Made by a program: the position numbers and the translations under genes
Shown here: in pieces, positions 1-12,600 of the stretch
How positions within the stretch are numbered: the stretch's first letter is position 1
Layout: every line of letters starts with the position of its first letter
The notes under the pieces: generated by a model
The model's database searches: none
Seen by the model: the letters and a program-made list of their open reading frames with translations, nothing else
Told to the model about the DNA's origin: nothing
Assembly: GCA_037951105.1 (NCBI GenBank)
Contig: JBAMJV010008297.1
Span: 1 to 64,000 of the forward strand
DNA length: 64,000 nucleotides
Direction: 5' to 3'
Source: Echinarachnius parma
Lineage: Eukaryota > Echinodermata > Echinoidea > Clypeasteroida > Echinarachniidae

Positions 1-1836
1 AGTGTGGGTAACCCCTCATTGGATTTTTGGCTTAGTGCGGTTTTATCTTTTTATTACATTTTGTGAAAATTTGGTAATTTTCTAGTTTGAAATTAATAAA
101 AATAAGAAATTAGATCTAAGAAGAATTTGTTTGAAAATTTGAAACAATTGATTTCCTACGAATTAACTGATCTAGTACCTTAGCCTGAATCAACCAAGCT
201 CACTCCCATCTCATCTCTAGTGGTTCTCTCATGCCTTGCTGCTTTCCTCTTACTAGAAATATGACAACAGATTTGATTTGTCTTATTACCTCTTTGTTGT
301 TATGATTATAAAGATGTGTTTGATGTAATTTGAAAAAGGTAGTAAGGGTTTATTTATGAGCATAGGGCAATGCATCAGCAAATATCTCATTGCATTTGTG
401 TTCATTCCTTTGCCATTATGACAGCTATTTACAATTGTGTCAGTATTAATAACATAATAATGTTTTGATTTATGTAGCACCTAATATGATTGAAATCATC
501 TCCAAGCGCTTTGCAATGATATTATTACCCCGGTCAACCTTTGTGTATTAACATACACTGTCATGAAAACGAATCAAATTTAAGCAATAATGATTCAGTC
601 AAATTACTCTTAAAGGGGACCACCAGGCAAAGAACAACACATTATTATATGTTTTGTTACTGTTTTGTGATATCAAATAGATACCCAACATTTGCAAAGG
701 GTTGTGTAATTCATAAACAAAGCAATTAATTTCCACCACTTATGAACCACTACTATTTCCTGGTTCCATACGAGCCAACCATTTGCGAGTGCGCCAATGC
801 TATTCACGAGTACGTTTGTAGACAATATATTCCTGGGTGATTCGTTCGCTCTGCACACATTAGTATTCGCAATTCAGACCGCATGAACGCATGCTATAGA
901 ATTGTGATGCGTTATCCAATTTATTTTTTTTTCTTTCTGGAAACATATTTTTGTGAACTTGTTGATGGAATGGAATACTAAAGATGTTACCTTTCTTTAA
1001 TAAGAATATTATTTTTGGGTGGTGGTACCATTTAAGGTACCAGGGATTTTAATTCTCTATGGCATTTGTGTGTATTGTAACTCACAAAAATGCGAGCTTG
1101 GCATGTTAGGAGCTAACAAAATCAATCAGTACTGAATGGGAAAATATATACACACCTTTAGAGTGATACTCTTTAAAATAAACACATCCAAAATCACAGG
1201 TACACTTCAGTAATCTTTGTTAACCTGTTAAATGATAGTACTGGGAAAGGCCCCTCACGCAAACAATGAAAAAGATGCTCTCATCACCTACCACATGAAA
1301 GAATACATCATAACTTAGATGTTGATAAACATATTTTGACAAAAATTGCTTTGAGTTTGACTAATTAAGCATTTATTGGGTATGCGGTATGGGGGCTTGT
1401 TGATATCTCCAGCCCAGCCCTATAGTAAACAAAATTTACTAGATCCCTTGAAAGGGAAGCTTGTGGATCCTGACTTATGGGAATTGCAAAATATTGTAGA
1501 GAACAGGTTAAGATTAAAGAACATGTCAATAAACTACAGGTTGTCAAAGTAAAAAGGATAGCACAATGCAGTGACATGATGATGACTTGGAGTTGGTGAG
1601 TGACTGAGTGTCACCTGAGAGTTGTCAGTTGTGCTTTTTTTTCACTGACATTGACATTTTCACTGACACTGGATCCATTTAAAATATTTGTAACATTAGT
1701 ATTCCTTTGACCAAATACTTGCAAAGGGGAAAAACCAAACTCCCACCAGTATTGGTTCTACACACTGAGAGAGTATTAATAATTTTTAGATATTTTTTTA
1801 GTTATACTTAAATACATTTTTCCTTTTTCTCTTTAG
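1..1836. other. Upstream or intronic DNA of gene A
   Basis: Apart from MITE 614-1031 nothing is recognised. In particular I see no Death-fold, Ser-rich linker or 2A leader exon like those of gene B. The piece just before 1837 resembles gene B upstream of 50556 (CCCACCAGTATTGGT near 1741 and ACCAGTATTGGT near 50471, then AATATTTAG/AGATATTTT), showing that the intron ends are paralogous. Confidence 0.6.
614..1031 (-). mobile_element. TTAA-flanked MITE, family M1 (copy 1)
   Basis: Flanked by TTAA at 610-613 and 1032-1035, with inverted ends AGGGGACCACCAGG and TGGTGGTACCAT. Two more copies in opposite orientation lie at 19452-19882 and 46054-46481; internal stretches such as GGGTATCTATTTGATATC are shared. 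TTAA target sites are the hallmark of piggyBac-like transposition. No coding capacity. Confidence 0.82.
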
Positions 1837-3632
1837 GTCAGGCATCATCTCCTGGATCTTCATCACCCCTCTCAGAGGATGAGCTACGAAGGTGCTGCGA
1901 CGATCTTAGATTCTTCTATGAAACAAACCTGTGTAAGATACGAGAAGACCCCTTAGATCCTTTCTCCCTTCGTCAATTTGAAGACATGTACACAAACCTG
2001 AGGATGCTCAAAGAAGATGGCAAATACTGGGAAGAATTAGATTACAAAGATCTCCTGAACATCAAGGTTAATAAAATACTACCCAAACGGATGATGGTGC
2101 AGGGAGAAGCTGGAGTTGGCAAGACCACATTCTGTGCTAAGATAGCGTGGGACTGGGTCAATGGATTACATTTCAAGCAATTTGTCATGGTCATTGTTGT
2201 TCCGTTGCGAGAATCAGAGGGTTGCACCATTGGAGAAATAGTCAGAAGGTACATGAAAAAGGACAACCCAGTTCTACCAAGGCAGCTGGATGAATACATC
2301 CTACTTCATCCAGACAAGGTCTTCATCATCTATGATGGCCTAGATGAATTCAAAGAGAAGATCATGCCAGAAAGCACCCATGTAGATAAAGACATTCCAC
2401 AACCAAGAAGCAACACAGACACAATAGACGCCTTTTCAGCTAGCCACACTGCTTCTCCCAAGACAAATATTGTAGGGACTCTTTCTTCAGACCAACTGGA
2501 AACATGTCTTGTCCTGGTGACATCCCGTCCCTGGAAGGCAGTTAAGTTCAGATGGAACAGAAAGCTGAAGAACCTATATACCTACATCCGTGTTGAAGGA
2601 TTCACCAAAGAAAACATCTCTGTGTACATAAAGAAGTACTTCAAAAATGATAAGGTGAAAGCAAATAACCTGATCCAGTTCATGCAGGACAACGACATCA
2701 TCGCAGAGAATATGGCACCTTACCCGATCTACATGTCCATGCTGTGCTTGATGTGGAGTGAAATGGGGGAAGAGAGGTGTAGACAGTTCCAGCAGTTGCA
2801 GACGTTTTCACAACTGCTCAAGGAGATGTTTCTGTTTCTCAAGGAACACTTAGTCCAGAAGAAATATGCAAATCTAGATGATCCAGGTTATATGTGTTCC
2901 ATCAAGAGCATTGAGGGGCTGTTAAAGCCAGTGGCTAAGATTGCCTTTGATGGTCTCCTTGATAAGAACATGGTCTTCAATGAGAAGGAATTTGAGGACT
3001 GTAAGGAGGCAATGATGACAGCCTGCAAAATAGGCTTCCTGACAAAAGATAAGGAGCTCATCCCGAAGGCACAATGGCACGATACGACCCAGTCCCGCAT
3101 GAAGTCTAAGGTGTACTTCCCCCATAAACTCTTCCAAGAGTATATGGCGGGGATACACCTTGCTTCACTCTACCATTCCGACCGTGGGGAGTATGAACGA
3201 CTGATAGTAGAGGTGGTGTTGCCAAAGAAGGAGGAGTTGAGATACCTGTTGTACTTCTGCACGGCGCAGGATAAGGAGGTTGGGATTGATGTCCTGACCA
3301 GGATGACCAAGTCTTTTACATTGACAGACCAAGGCATCCAGGCAGAGGAGCAATGGGAAGAAGATGGGGAGGATGAGCAGAGCCAGGAGCAGAGGGTAGA
3401 GCAGTTATTGTCGCAGATGGATATGCAGAGTAAGATGAAGAGGGAGAGTGAGAGGGATTTCCTGGTGGATGTAGCATTTGAATGCCATGACAGAGATGCG
3501 GCTGAAGTGGTGAAGATGAGTGCATTGTCTGATATGAAAGCAATGAACATTGGGAGAGAGGCCACATTTGGGATGACAGGTAGGAGGACTGCTCACACAC
3601 TAGCAGGCTACATGTTTGTGCAACCCGACTTT
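1837..3632 (+). CDS. NLR gene A, NACHT exon
   Basis: Large exon after a pyrimidine-rich acceptor (TTTCTCTTTAG) and before donor GTAAGT. It encodes a Ser-rich start (ASSPGSSSPLSEDEL), a linker (NLCKIREDPLDPFS), then the NACHT module. Walker A GEAGVGKTTFC is at about 2103-2135, Walker B VFIIYDGLDEF at about 2319-2351, and a sensor-like LVLVTSRPW follows near 2514. The C-terminal half, with VYFPHKLFQEYMAGIHLA, is the NACHT winged-helix/associated region typical of NLRs. All canonical ATP-binding residues look intact. Relative to gene B this exon has an acidic Glu/Gln-rich insert of about 42 residues (about 3313-3438) and lacks the last four residues (IKNL) because the donor lies earlier. Starting at the internal Met at 1986 would drop the conserved linker, so the splice acceptor is preferred. 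Confidence 0.92.
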
Positions 3633-6600
3633 GTAAGTAGACTTGGATTTTAGCTGTATCCCATACCCTTTCATACATGCACATTTCAGATTTTGTCTTT
3701 TTATTTAATACAAAACATTATGTCATACTCAGTTTGCCAATAATTAAAAGAATGTAATATTATTGTATTTTACAGCAAAAGCTAAAGTCAATTAATTCCA
3801 AATTCACAATGCATGTCAGGAAGAGCTGGAGGGAAAAGGGATATTTAAAACCAAATTTAAAATGTGAATGTTTTACACTAAGGCCATAAAAAATCAATTG
3901 TTGGATTGGCGTAACCCGCCGACCCTAGAGGTTTTTGCCGATTGCGATCAATATCGTTATGTATCGTTGTGTATATCGAAGCGAAAAAATTGCTATCGCC
4001 TGAGTATCGCGCTGCATTTGCGATCGATATATTTGCTGCACTAAAAACCTGGAAGTGTTGCGATATCCCTTTTTCCCCGCGAGGCGATGAAGGCGCGAAT
4101 ATACTGTATACAGTACATGCAATGTACGTATACGCGGTACCTATGCAGCACATGCATACATGTACAATGCCTATGCCGCCGGCCAGGGCCAGCATGTATA
4201 TCTGCATACTGTGTTTTTGTGTATTTGTGCTGACAAAAAAAAAATTTAAAAAATTTTTAAAAATCCCGACCGACCTACCCTAACTTTTGGTTGCCCGTTA
4301 CGCCAATCAAAAATATATTTTTTTTGGCCTAAGTTATGTATTTCTTTAAAAAAAACACTCCCTATATCACTATTTATCTTAACCCATATTTGCACAGTTT
4401 GTTTATTTCTCAGGTTGTATTTTGAATCATACATGAGTTACATGGACCATAAATCAGAGAGAAGGTCAGATAACCCTAGGATAAGGACTGTAAAATGACA
4501 TTCTGTGTACATGCAGCGTATGATATTTCACATGTCAAAAAGTCATTGAAATCAAAGTTGTAGGAATTGAGTTTATTGCATACAATTGCGATATAAATTC
4601 AATTAAATGTAATATTCATAAATCCCACACATTGGTGAAAATGTACCAAAGTGCTTTTGAAATTGAATCTGATAATCTTTGGAATTGTAATTTTATAAAA
4701 GAAATCACATTAATGTACAGTTTTTGAAGGAATATAGGGTAGTCAGAATATCACTCTTGTATTAACGGCTACACTAACATTGTGCTTTTAGAATTGTATA
4801 TATTTAACAACGTAATTCATACATTTGTACTGTTGTACAGGTATTTTATCTATAACACTGCAATTTATGTTCATTATTCTGCACTAACATCCTTCTTTAT
4901 TTATTTTAGTTTTTAGTAACATGGTATATTCCCGGTCTAGTAAAGACTTGGCATAAAGGCAGAAGAATGTGCATTGAGGTGTGTGTGTATTTATTACACC
5001 GTACTTTATATATGTGTGTTTTACCCTACAATACAGGCTGAGTTGAGAGTTGAAGGTAGAGACTGTAAATTGATGCTCTCTACTGGGTTAGCAGAGGCTA
5101 TCTGGACATCGCCCTCTCTCAAGACTGTTACCTTGAATGGATGTACTCTCCATGACAACTTCTACACCATCCTTGCTACGAAGGGGCAAGGCACCATGGT
5201 ATGTACATTTCATTCTTCAGTTATGTCATGTTAACCCTTTCAGATCCAATCCGTGAACAGGTCATTGACTATCACATGATCGCTATGTCCAATATGGCAT
5301 GCTGCTGTGCATGACACCTTCTCCAGCATCCTTGCTACAAAGGGACGTACCATGGTATGAATTCCATTCTTCATTAATGTAATCATGTGAACACTTTCAG
5401 ATCCAATCAGGGAAGAGTTCATTGACTTATAACATGATGACTGCGGTCAAAATGTTGGCCAATTATGGCATGATAGATTGCATTAAAATTAAAATAATGC
5501 ACATGTATATGACAAAATGGCATACTGTATTCTTTCTATTGGGTATGAACTAATTATATAACTATTATAACTAGCCCATCAATGTTATAGATAGCCTGTT
5601 CCTATTGTGAGCTATGATTATATGCACTGCCTATACATTCTAACTATGGCCTGTTTGCATAATCATCAGAGCGGTAATTTTGCCAAAGCCTTGTCAGAAT
5701 TCCATAATGCTGCACATAAACTTCCAATGTGTGATCAACTCTTTATGAATACAGATAATATCAACTAATTTAACCTGTTCCCTACGAGTTTCCAAAATCC
5801 CTATTGACTATGTATACACAACCCACTCAGTTCCCATAGTGAAGGGGTTAATATTAGAGTTCCATACACAATTGCATAATTGTAAAGAAAATGGACTAAA
5901 AGTTTTTTTAATGCCAGTACAGTGATTGAGTCAACATGTATGTGAATATGCATACTATTATTCTGCACATGGATTTCAGGTCTTACAAATAATGCTAGCC
6001 ACACATACTCCATGCCCCAGTTTGTGCGAACAATAACTTCATAATAGGTGGTGGCCATCTCTGGGCATTTTGCTTAACCCTAATCCCAATGGTTTATTTT
6101 GATCACTTGAGTCCACTGGGGGGGGGGGGGGGATTTTGCCCCCCCCCCCCCCCCCACCTCAAATCTCGGCAACAAATGGATCGATTGACTTGAAAATTGG
6201 CAAGTCAAGTAGAATAAGAACTTGAAGAAAAAAATATATTATATTACAGCTAAGTCTGTGCTTTTATATTTTTCACATATACTAAAATGTAATGTGGACG
6301 GCATTATCTGATGTGCACCTGACTTTCAATCATGATTCCTGGCTAGAAAGCAGTTGACCCTGGGCACTTCTGTCTAACAACAAGTCGTTCACTTCATACT
6401 GCTATGTCTGGCAGATGTATGCATGGGTACTCGCATGGTCGTGTATAAATTAGCCTGAGCCTTCATTATTGTATGGCTGCATGCTCTTGTTGAGTAGGTT
6501 CACGAACTTGATGTGCAAGATCATTGTGTGCATTGAACAAATGATGACCATTATACAAATATACCAAGCTGTGAGAAAGTATAGTGGAATTATATATCTG

Positions 6601-9600
6601 AGGAGGGACTGGCATAGAACTATTTTTTCCGAGGGGCGAAGCCCCGAGGACAAAAATAGTAACTATGCCAGTCCCTCCGAAGATATATAATTTCCACTAT
6701 ACTTTTGAACTAAAAGGTTGGTATATTTGTTTTATATCCCTTCTGTTTGCTCTATATCCTTCGCATGATTATAATCATCGAACAAATAAATGATTTCAAT
6801 TAAACTTAAGTATTAAGGAAAACAAAAGGAAAACAAACCATTGATCATAGAACCATCACTGCACTATGTTCTGTTTGTGACACTGGCCCCCTTAGCCTTA
6901 GCGCAATAGTCCTGGCACAGAGCGCGTATTGCGCTATCTTTCTATTCATGGTTACGCGCATTAACAATTAATGCGCACACAAATGCAAAACGCGCACATC
7001 AAAGTGAATAATTAACCCGCTTTACATACACACGTGTGTAATTGAATGGGAAAATAGCTATTCGTACATATTACATACATGAAATGAAAATGAACTCAAT
7101 TACTGTCACGACCATGGAAGGACAACGATGCAGAATGTGCACCATTTTCGAAATTGTTTACTTCGAAAACCGCCATGTTATACATGAAATGCATCTCTAG
7201 AATATTTGTTGGAACTTGTTGATATTCACGGGTGAAAATATTCTGTATTTCGTTTTAAATTACTCTTTGGGAAATCTCGTCGAGCATCTTTCGCAAGCTA
7301 AAACAAGACCTCCGCTCGCAGAGAAGCTGTTATTACACGCATCTCTATGGGCAATATGATCTATAACGTTATTTTCCTGCTATCGGCAAAGATAGTGAAA
7401 CATATTCCCCGATTTCAGATTTATAGTGGAAATAATCTTTATTGTGAGAGCCCCAATTGACCAATCACGTTTCTAGAATACTCATGAATATTCATAGAAG
7501 GGATATAAATGCTTTATAATACACATTTAGAGACATCCTATGGAAATGTGATATGCTAATATAACAACCATGTATTGTCATTCTTATCATAGGTTGAACA
7601 TCTGGAACTGCGGAACTTGAATCTGAGCGAATCAGCAAGCAGGGATGTAGCAACATGGCTGCAGTCATTGTCCAACTTGACACACCTTAAGCTGTATACG
7701 ATACATCTAGATGATGACTTCTTTGCCATGGTATCTGCTCATGCTGCGGAAATCAAGGTAACTTTGTGTTTGCCCATCAATGTTATAGATAGCCTGTTCC
7801 TATTGTGAGCTATAATTATATGCACTGCCTATACATTCTAACTATGGCCTGTTTGCATAAAATCATCAGTGCGATAATTTTACCAAACCCTTGTCAGAAT
7901 TCCATAATGCTGCACATAAACTTCCAATGTGTGATCAACTCTTTATGAATACAGATAATATCAACTAATTTAACCTGTTCCCTACAAGTTTCCAAAATCC
8001 CTATTGACTATGTATACACAACCCACTCAGTTCCCATAGTCAAGGGGTTAATATTAGAGTTCCATGCACAATTGCATAATTGTAAAGTAAATAGACAAAA
8101 AGTTTTTATGCCAGTACAGTGATTGAGTCAACATGTATGTGTATATGCATACTATTATTTTCCACATGGATTTCAGGTCTTACAAATAATGCTAGCCACA
8201 CATACTCCATGCCCCAGTTTGTGCGAACAATAACTTCATAATAGGTGGTGGCCATCTCTGGGCATTTTGCTTAACCCTAATCCCAATGGTTTATTTTGAT
8301 CACTTGAGTCCACTGGGGGGGGGGGGGGGGGGGGGGATTTTGCCCCCCCCCCCCTCAAATCTCGGCAATAAATGGATCGATTGACTTGAAAATTGGCAAG
8401 TCAAGTAGAATAAGAACTTGAAGGAAAAAAAATATTATATTACAGCTAAGTCTGTGCTTTTATATTTTTCACATATACTAAAATGTAATGTGGACGGCAT
8501 TATCTGATGTGCACCTGACTTTCAATCATGATTCCTGGCTAGAATGCAGTTGACCCTGGGCACTACTGTCCAACAACAAGTCGTTCACTTCATACTGGTA
8601 TGTCTGGCAGATGTATGCATGGGTACTCGCATGGTCGTGTATAAATTAGCCTGAGCCTTCATTATTGTATGGCTGCATGCTCTTGTTGAGTAGGTTCACG
8701 AACTTGATGTGCAAGATCATTGTGTGCATTGAACAAATGATGACCATATGCTTTATAATACACATTTAGAGACATCCTATGGAAATGTGATATGCTAATA
8801 TAACAACCATGTATTGTCATTCTTATCATAGGTTGAACATCTGAAACTGTGGAACTTGACTCTCGGTAAATCAGCAAGCAGGAATATAGCAACATGGCTG
8901 TCCTTGTCCAACTTGACACACCTTAAGCTGGGTATGGTACATCTAGATGATGACTTCTTTGCCATGGTATCTGCTCATGCAGCAGCAATCAAGGTAACTT
9001 TGTGTTAGCCCATCAATGTTATAGGTATAGCCTGTTCCTATTGTGAGCTATAATTATATGCACTGCCTATACATTCTAACTATGGCCTGTTTGCATGAAA
9101 TCATCAGTGCGATAATTTTACCAAAGCCTTGTCAGAATTCCATGATGCTGCACATAAACTTCCAATGTGTGATCAACTCTTTATGAATACAGATAATATC
9201 AACTAATTTAACCTGTTCCCTACAAGTTTCCAAAATCCCAATTGACTGTGTATACACAACCCACTCAGTTCCTGTAGTCAAGGGGTTAATATTAGAGTTC
9301 CATACACAATTGCATAATTGTAAAGTAAATAGACTAAAAGTATTTATGCCAGTACAGTGATTGAGTCAACATGTATGTGTATACCCAGGTCGAAAAAACA
9401 GTTGAAAATTAGTTGCCAACTGGTACCAGTTGATACCACCAGTTGGCCAACTGGTTTCAATATGGAAATTGGTACACTGGAATCAACTGGAATCAATTGG
9501 AATCGAGTAAGAATCCAGTAAGGCTTACCAGTAAGAAGACCAGTTAAAGTAGTTGGTTCCAACTGGTATTTTGAATTGGTTTCAACTGGTATCTCTATTG

Positions 9601-12600
9601 GTTTTAACTGGACTGCTGCATCTATCCATTTATCTTTACTGGGAACCGGGAATGTAAACTGCTACCGCTTGATGCCAGTTAAAACCAGTAAAAACCAGTT
9701 GAATTTCCAACTGGTTTCAACTGGTTTCAACTGTTTTTTCGACCTGGGTATGCATACTATTATTCTGCACATGGATTTCAGGTCTTACAAATAATGCTAG
9801 CCACACATACTCCATGCCCCAGTTTATGCGAACAATAACTTCATAATAGGTGGTGGCCATCTCTGGGCATTTTGCTTAACCCTAATCCCAATGGTTTATT
9901 TTGATCACTTGAGTCCACTGGGGGGGGGGGGGATTTTGCCCCCCCCCCCCTCAAATCTCGGCAACAAATGGATCGATTGACTTGAAAATTGGCAAGTCAA
10001 GTAGAATAAGAACTTGAAGAAAAAAAAAAATTATATTACAGCTAAGTCTGTGCTTTTATATTTTTCACATATACTAAAATGTAATGTGGACGGCATTATC
10101 TGATGTGCACCTGACTTTCAATCATATGATTCCTGGCTAGAAAGCAGTTGACCCTGGGCACTACTGTCCAACAACAAGTCGTTCACTTCATACTGGTATG
10201 TCTGGCAGATGTATGCATGGGTACTCGCATGGTCGTGTATAAATTAGCCTGAGCCTTCATTATTGTATGGCTGCATGCTCTTGTTGAGTAGGTTCACAAA
10301 CTTGATGTGCAAGATCATTGTGTGCATTGAACAAATGATGACCATATGCTTTATAATACACATTTAGAGACATCCTATGGAAATGTGATATGCTAACAAA
10401 ACAACCATGTATTGTCATTCTTATCATAGGTTAAACATCTGGAACTGTGGAACTTGACTCTGAGCAAATCAGCAAGCAGGGATGTAACAACATGGCTGCA
10501 GTCATTGTCCAACTTGACACACCTTAAGCTGGGTAGGGTACATCTAGATGACTACTTTGCCATGGTATCTGCTCATGCAGCAGCAATCAAGGTAATTTTG
10601 TGTTAGCCCATCAATGTTATAGGTATAGACTGTTCCTATTGTGAGCTATAATTATATGCACTGCCTATACATTCTAACTATGGCCTGTTTGCATAAAATC
10701 ATCAGAGCGATAATTTTGCCAAACCCTTGTCAGAATTCCATAATGCCGCACATAAACTTCCAATGTGTGATCAACTCTTTATGAATACAGATAATATCAA
10801 CTAATTTAACCTGTTCCCTACGAGTTTCCAAAATCCCAATTGACTATGTATACACAACCCACTCAGTTCCCATAGTGAAGGGGTTAATATTAGAGTTCCA
10901 TACACAATTGCATAATTGTAAAGTAAATGGACTAAAAGTTTTTTTAATGCCAGTACAGTGATTGAGTCAACATGTATGTGAATATGTGTCCGCCTCTAAC
11001 ACTTTCGGTTAATTGTCGGAAATATCAAAATTTAGATTTTCAATGTTTTGAATTCTCTAGGATTTCAGCTTTAAAATGATATATAACTTTATACATATAA
11101 ATTGTTGAAGGCCAGAAAAATGCAATTTGATAACGTGGACCAGAGCCTCGCTATTTGTTAAACAACAGAGAAAATCGCTTCTAAAGTTTTGCATCATACA
11201 GGAAAGCATTCCCACACATCGAGCAAAAACATTATTTATGATATAAAAAATTCGAATTAGGATCTGCAATTTTCAGAGAATGTAGATGAAATATGCAAGT
11301 ATCAAATCCCATAAAGTTGAAATTTTCACCCAGAGAAAATTTTGTTTGATTTTGAGGCTCTATGTACTAAAGATCCACAGTGACTTATGACCGAAAGTGT
11401 GGTGCTTGGGCTCATATGCATACTATTATTCTGCACATGAATTTCAGGTCTTACAAATAATGCTAGCACCACATTCTCCATGCCCCAGTTTGTGCGAACA
11501 GTTCTACATAATAGGTGGTGGCCATCTCTGGGCATTTTGCTTAACCCTAATCCCAATGGGTTATTTTGTTATTTTGATCACTTGAGTCCACTGGTGGGGG
11601 GGGGGGGGGGGGGGGCATTTTGGCCTTTCGTCAGATAACTTTTCACTATTTCTCCAATGGTGCAATTCTCTGATTCTCGCAATGTAACAACAATGACCAT
11701 GTCAAATTGCTCAAATCTCGGCAACGAATGGACCGATTGACTTGAAAATTGTCACATACGTAAAACAAGTCAAGTAGAATAAGAATTTGAAGAAACAGAA
11801 TTCCATAATGCTGCACATTAAACTTCCAATGTGTGATCAACTCTTTATGAATACAGATATTATCAACTAATTTAACATGTTCCCTACGAGTTTCCAAAAT
11901 CCCTATTGACTATGTATACACAACCCACTCAGTTCCCATAGTGAAGGGGTTAATATTAGAGTTCCATACACAATTGCATAATTGTAAAGTAAATGGACTA
12001 AAAGTTTTTTTAATGCCAGTACAGTGATTGAGTCAACATGTATGTGAATATGCATACTATTATTCTGCACATGGATTTCAGGTCTTGCAAATAATGCTAG
12101 CCACACATACTCCATGCCCCAGTTTGTGCGAACAATAACTTCATAATAGGTGGTGGCCATCTCTGGGCATTTTGCTTAACCCTAATCCCAATGGTTTATT
12201 TTGATCACTTGAGTCCACTGGGGGGGGGGGGGGATTTTGCCCCCCCCCCTCAAATCTCGGCAACAAATGGATCGATTGACTTGAAAATTGGCAAGTCAAG
12301 TAGAATAAGAACTTGAAGAAAAAAAAATATTATATTACAGCTAAGTCTGTGCTTTTATATTTTTCACATATACTAAAATGTAATGTGGACGGCATTATCT
12401 GATGTGCACCTGACTTTCAATCATATGATTCCTGGCTAGAAAGCAGTTGACCCTGGGCACTACTGTCCAACAACAAGTCGTTCACTTCATACTGGTATGT
12501 CTGGCAGATGTATGCATGGGTACTCGCATGGTCGTGTATAAATTAGCCTGAGCCTTCATTATTGTATGGCTGCATGCTCTTGTTGAGTAGGTTCACGAAC

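Noticed and set aside
3170..3684. Antisense ORFs across the gene A NACHT exon
   Set aside because: Shadows of the sense coding sequence; the sense frame is conserved with gene B.
11326..12160. Short ORFs in LRR-unit introns (YYEVIVRTNWGMEYVWLA type)
   Set aside because: They occur in each unit because the introns are duplicated; no splice or functional evidence.
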